Shown one piece after another: positions 60,521 through 64,000 of a DNA stretch of 64,000 bases; the first letter of the stretch is position 1, and each line of letters begins with the position of its first letter. A program made the translations under genes and the position numbers. The DNA is from Prorocentrum cordatum (lineage: Eukaryota > Sar > Dinophyceae > Prorocentrales > Prorocentraceae), in contig CAUYUJ010017790.1 in the NCBI GenBank assembly GCA_963575745.1, positions 149,001 to 213,000 of the forward strand. The letters run 5' to 3'. The notes beneath the pieces were generated by a model. It saw nothing but the letters and a program-made list of their open reading frames with translations. It did not search any database and was not told where the DNA came from.

Positions 60521-60627
60521 TGTGGCAGCAGATCGCCCCTGGGATGTTTTTCCCTTGAGCCAGAACGCGAAACGGTCGGACTCTCCAAACGCTGAACCTA
60601 GGGATTAAAATCTGGATGGCATTCACA
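60521..60627 (-). repeat. Copia 5' LTR, 107 bp
   Basis: Identical to the 3' LTR. It is very short for a copia LTR. At 60554-60575 the element strand reads CCGTTTCGCG then TTCTGGCTCAAG, sharing TTnTGGCTCAAG and the leading CCGT with the spliced leader; this lies 172 nt before the first gag ATG. Confidence 0.92.
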
Positions 60628-60988
60628 TTGGGCCGTCTTGGGACCCTCTTGGCGGCCTCTTGGGCGATCCGAACCCAGCAAAGGTAAGAACGTCAAACAC
60701 CTACGAGAATCAACAGGACATGTAACAGCCCCGCCGCCTCAGAGATGGTCCTGGACGGTTTGCGTGGCTGCGGCATTGGACGATACCCGATAGCACCCAG
60801 TCGTCCAAACATGGCTTCAAGGCAGCCCTCGGAGACTCGAAAACGCCACTCGAGGGGTTCTTGAGGACCCCCCCCGAGGGCCCCAACAGGCCAACATTGG
60901 CACACGCCTTGACGAGAAACTAGTATGTCGGCAGACGCGCTTGGACGCCCCGCCCAGCGACCCGAGACAGGAACAGATCGGCTACACG

Positions 60989-61130
60989 CAGGAGGAGGAG
61001 GAGGAGGAGGAGGAGGAGGAGGAGGAGGAGGAAGAGGAGGAGGGGGAGGGGGAGGAGGGAGGAGGAGGAGGAGGAGGAGGAGGAGGAGGAGGAGGAGGAG
61101 GAGGAGGAGAGGAGGAGGAGGAGGAAGTGA
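60989..61130 (+). repeat. (GGA)n microsatellite
   Basis: GGA with one GAAGAGGAGGGGG interruption. The bases 60676-60988 have no recognisable gene. Confidence 0.95.
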
Positions 61131-61138
61131 GAGTGACC

Positions 61139-61407
61139 CTGGGTAAGAGTGACCTTTGGTGCGCGACTGTTGGGGGGCCGCGGGGGGGCCAAACACAAGC
61201 GCGCAAAACGCCACTACCTGCGCGGTCTCCTCCGGGGCCGTAGGCGACCGGAGGAGGAGGAGGAGGAGGAGGAGGCGGAGGAGGAGGAGGAGGCGGAGGA
61301 GGAGGAGGGAGGAGGAGGGGGTGGAGGAGTAGGAGGAGAAGGAGGAGAAGGTGGACGGGTCGCCTAAGCCCGTCGGAGGTCACTCCAGCGAAAGGTCACT
61401 CTTACGT
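61139..61407. repeat. Inverted-repeat element with a GGA array in its loop
   Basis: The outer arm GGTAAGAGTGACCTTTGG (61142-61159) is the inverse of CGAAAGGTCACTCTTAC (61389-61405). An inner arm GGGGCCGTAGGCGACC (61233-61248) is the inverse of GGTCGCCTAAGCCC (61356-61369). Between the inner arms lie about 100 bp of GGA repeats. Parts of the inner arms occur beside GGA repeats at 23629 and 24638. Confidence 0.6.
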
Positions 61408-61419
61408 CTAGTCGAGCAG

Positions 61420-61558
61420 AGGCGCCAAGGAGGGCCCCACGACGGCTCCCGGCGGCCCCAGGGCGGCCCAAGAGACACCAAAGGCAGCCCAAGACGACTC
61501 CGAGACGGGCCCAAGACCGCCCAAGCTGGCCCTTGATGGCCCAGCACTGGCCCGACCT
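61420..61558 (+). repeat. CCCAAGA/GGCCC-type dispersed repeat, short copy
   Basis: GGCGGCCCAAGAGACACCAA and GGGCCCAAGACCGCCCAAGC repeat the degenerate 12-15-bp pattern seen at 25373 and 36350. Confidence 0.5.
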
Positions 61559-61668
61559 GCTCCTCCTCCTTCTCGTCCTCCTCCTCCTCCCTCCTCCTCC
61601 TCCTCCTCGTCTTCCTCCTCCTCCTGTTCCTGTTCCTGTTCCTGTTCCTGCTCCTCCTCCTCCTCACC
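61559..61668 (+). repeat. (TCC)n / (CTGTTC)n microsatellite
   Basis: TCC repeats with a run of four TGTTCC hexamers near 61624-61648. The bases 61669-62246 show no recognisable gene, apart from short frames. Confidence 0.9.
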
Positions 61669-62246
61669 CCGCTTGCGCGTGAGCCCCAAGTGCAAGCTTC
61701 GATCGGTATGCATGGGCTTCTCGAGGGAGAAGCGCCTCAAGAAGGCACAGGTGGCTGTTCTGGCCAAGGTGCTTTCGGGGTGCCACCCCAAAACGGGCGC
61801 GTCGCTCGTCTCCCCACCCCTCCCCGCTTCCTCGTCCTCTCCTCCTCCTCCTCCTCTTCCTCCGCCGCAGGAGGTGCAGGGTGAGTCCCCCGCCGCCTAC
61901 CATTCGGTAGCGGCGCGTGGGAAGCCAAGCTTCAAACTCAAGTTGAAAAGAGAGGCAGCTCCAGGTTACCACGGACCTGCAGAAGGTTAGTCTCCTTTCT
62001 GTGTCCCAAGCTGCGCCAGGGCACCGCTTCTTTCGGATCCTGAGGTTCGGAGACACCGAGCCCGTAAAGGCAAGAGGCAGATGACCGATCTTACGAGGAG
62101 CGAGGAGGAAATTGAGCAGGACGCGGGGCTGTTCGAACGTGGCGTCGCGCGCACACTTCACGACGCCTGCGGTGCTCGCAAGGGTGCTGCCCAGGAGTTC
62201 TTCCCAAGTGTGCCAGATTGCGTTCATATAATCTATCCTAGCATTA

Positions 62247-62384
62247 GGTCGGGCCTGTCCCCCCGCAGGGGGATTTGGATAACGAAAAATGCCCCAAAAA
62301 TGCTCAAACAAAATCAAAAAATCGTCCCCTGACTATTCTTCTACTATTTTTGCATCTTCCCCCTGTAGAGGAACACGCCCGACT
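62247..62384. mobile_element. MITE with GGTCGGGC termini, copy 1
   Basis: The left end GGTCGGGCCTGTCCCCCCGC-AGGGGGA is the inverse of the right end TCCCCCTGTAGAGGAACACG-CCCGACT. The interior (~85 bp) has AAAATCGTCCCCTGACTATT, shared with copy 2 and with the 2.4-kb element at 33571-36012. No coding capacity. The bases 62385-62730 hold no recognisable gene. Confidence 0.72.
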
Positions 62385-62730
62385 CAGTCCTAGCGCAGCC
62401 GTGCTAACAGGATGCGACAAAAACTCGGCCCAAGCGTGCGGGCTCGCCTCCGGCACGCGCTGCAATTCGAGCGCTTTTGATGTCGTCGGCGTCCCGCTGC
62501 ACGGCCCGCCCATCTCCCCTCCCGTATCATTCCGGTGCCCCTCCCCTCGACGGTGGACAAAAACCTCCCTTTAGTAAACCTCCCCTCAGTGAAAACGGCC
62601 TGTGGCTGAAACCGACGGACCTGGACCCGCAAAAATGACGGCCGCGACGCCCTCTCTCGAACCGAAAGCGGCCAATTCCTGTCGACGTCAGGGTAGGAGG
62701 TCTATCAACCTCCTATCCCCTTAACTTTAG

Positions 62731-62881
62731 GTCGGGCATGTCCTCCTCCAGGTGGATTTTGGACGAAGACTACCAGATAGCCAACAACTACTAACAGATA
62801 GTCAAGAATAGTCGGAAAATCGTCCCCATCCAATTTTTGGACTATCTTTGGACATTCCTTCTGTAGAGGGACATGCCCGAC
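62731..62881. mobile_element. MITE with GTCGGGC termini, copy 2
   Basis: The left end GTCGGGCATGTCCTCCTCCA is the inverse of the right end TCTGTAGAGGGACATGCCCG-AC with some mismatches. TTAACTTTAG before and TTAACCTTCG after the element match at 8 of 10 positions and may be the target duplication. The interior shares AAAATCGTCCCC and GGACTATCTTTG with the other family members. The bases 62882-63168 hold no recognisable gene. Confidence 0.72.
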
Positions 62882-63168
62882 TTAACCTTCGCTTCGTGAA
62901 CGTGTCGGTTTGTTTTCGCTGCACTTCACGCTGCCGGCGCCGCGTGGCTTCGACGAGCCTTCCCAGGCTCACTCCGAGCGTGCTTACTCACACTGTGGAG
63001 CTCGTCGCTGTGCCAAAGATGTTTCCAGGAATCTCATTCCAAGCGTGACAGCTCGCGGGCGGAGAGCATCCTGTTGGCTGGATTCCTGCGCGCATCTCCT
63101 TGCCTGAAGGATCGGCCGGAGCCGGCTGGGTGGTGGGCGAGCGTAATTCCCTCACACTTACTTCTTTA

Positions 63169-63412
63169 TGATGCATGTGTGATGAACCCAGGAGAGCCCA
63201 TAGTCGAATCGATAAGTCGGATCGGCGATCGAAATTAATCGGATCGGCGGAAATCGGCAGCCGAGTCGGGAAAAATCGGATCGGCGGAAATGATGCATGT
63301 GTGATGAACCCAGGAGAGCCCATAGTCGAATCGATAAGTCGGATCGGCGATCGAAATTAATCGGATCGGCGGAAATCGGCAGCCGAGTCGGGAAAAATCG
63401 GATCGGCGGAAA
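63169..63412 (+). repeat. Exact 122-bp tandem duplication, two copies
   Basis: TGATGCATGTGTGATGAACC starts both copies at 63169 and 63291. The unit is rich in ATCGG words. The copies look identical, so the duplication is recent (or an assembly artefact). ATCGG/GAATC words continue to about 63525. Confidence 0.85.
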
Positions 63413-63551
63413 TCGGCAGGCTACTGTGCGTCCCATAAGAAGTCGGAATCCGAATCGGAATCCCAAGTCGAATCGAATCGGAATCGGAAGCCATCGAAAT
63501 CGAATCGAATCGAATCGGAGGAGTCGAAATGAGCCCTGTGAACCCGTGGAA

Positions 63552-63891
63552 ACCTTGCTGCACTCCCTACTAAAGTCGCCGACCCCTTGGGGTCACGGCG
63601 CGTGAGATGCTTCCCCCTCTCCAAACCCCTCCCCATAGTTGAAGGGGCCCCAGGACACACAAATAAATACAGACAAATAAACAGATTCCCCATATGTTCC
63701 CATATGTTCTGGATTTTTTGTCTTCCCCCCCACTTCCGATATTTTCCCATATTTTCTGGGAAATCGCCGATTAATTGTGTCTGTGTGTTTCTTTCCCTCC
63801 TGAACCTTGCTGCACTCCCTATAAAATTCGCCGACCCCTTGGGGTCACGGCGCGTGAGGTGCTTCCCCCTCCGCAAACCCCTCCCCATAGT
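63552..63891 (+). repeat. 88-bp direct repeat, two copies 260 bp apart
   Basis: CCTTGCTGCACTCCCTA, CGCCGACCCCTTGGGGTCAC and CCAAACCCCTCCCCATAGT occur at 63553-63640 and again at 63814-63891 with a few changes. The 170-bp spacer is AT-richer and repeats CCATATGTT. Confidence 0.8.
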
Positions 63892-63907
63892 GCCAGCCGC
63901 GCCCCTG

Positions 63908-64000
63908 GAGCCTCCTCCCCCTCCTCCTCCTCCTCCTCCTCCTCCCCTCCTCTCCTCCTCCCTCCTCCTCCTCCTCCTCCTCCTCCTCCTCCTCCTCCTC
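63908..64000 (+). repeat. (TCC)n microsatellite, runs off window end
   Basis: TCC repeats with CCCTCC units continue to the last base of the window. Confidence 0.95.

Larger units (their letters stand above)
50876..60627 (-). mobile_element. Complete Ty1/copia LTR retrotransposon
   Basis: The element is 9752 bp with identical 107-bp terminal direct repeats that begin TG and end CA on the element strand. A primer-binding site follows the 5' LTR by 2 nt. One 3081-codon frame covers gag, protease, a methyltransferase-like domain, integrase, RT and RNase H in the copia order (integrase before RT). TTGG flanks both ends (50872-50875 and 60628-60631), a possible 4-bp target duplication. Identity of the LTRs and the unbroken frame indicate a recent insertion. 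Confidence 0.93.

Noticed and set aside
1-64000. tRNA, rRNA or other structural RNA genes
   Set aside because: No convincing tRNA, 5S or snRNA sequence was noticed by eye; a covariance-model search would be needed to exclude them.

Overview
The window is nuclear DNA from a dinoflagellate. The strongest evidence is an exact 22-nt copy of the dinoflagellate spliced-leader (SL) sequence on the minus strand at 18405-18426, joined directly to the 5' leader of a retrotransposon. GC-rich sequence, very low gene density, large microsatellite and minisatellite blocks and many retroelements fit the same group. I cannot name the genus. No well-supported single-copy host gene was found; the best candidate is a frame-broken Cys-rich protein at 47.5-48.5 kb.

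Layout: 1-2262, 3' half of a LINE (LINE-D, plus strand). 2375-2548, a palindromic MITE. 2263-9465, a decayed but nearly full-length LINE (LINE-C, plus). 9466-11908, microsatellites and an 82-bp tandem repeat. 11909-18426, LINE-A (minus) with intact ORF1, frameshifted ORF2 and an SL at its 5' end. 18427-26335, microsatellites and dispersed repeats. 26336-32558, LINE-B (minus) with both ORFs uninterrupted. 32662-32822, a foldback element. 33571-36012, a 2.4-kb terminal-inverted-repeat element carrying a 90-bp minisatellite and a pentanucleotide array. 36920-38580, a ~161-bp satellite. 39344-44666, LINE-F (minus) in AT-rich DNA with probable target-site duplications. 45200-47157, 5'-truncated LINE-E (plus). 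47499-48490, Cys-rich gene remnant. 50876-60627, a complete Ty1/copia element (minus) with identical 107-bp LTRs, a 3081-codon gag-pol frame, a cytosine-methyltransferase-like domain and an overlapping 408-aa ORF. 60985-64000, foldback/MITE elements, short tandem duplications and microsatellites.

How the parts fit together: the LINEs share a plan of ORF1 (zinc ribbon plus coiled coil in A, B and C) followed by ORF2 (APE endonuclease, RT, CCHC-like finger, RNase H, C-terminal double CxxC module). LINE-A, -B, -C and -E are bounded on both sides by TCC tracts on their own sense strand, and LINE-D ends in one, suggesting TCC-microsatellite targeting or tailing. SL or SL-like sequence lies 135-142 nt before the ORF1 start codon in LINE-A, -B and -F, and an SL-like segment lies in the copia LTR. 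Together these suggest that trans-spliced retroelement mRNAs are copied back into TCC repeats, which may explain much of the window's composition.
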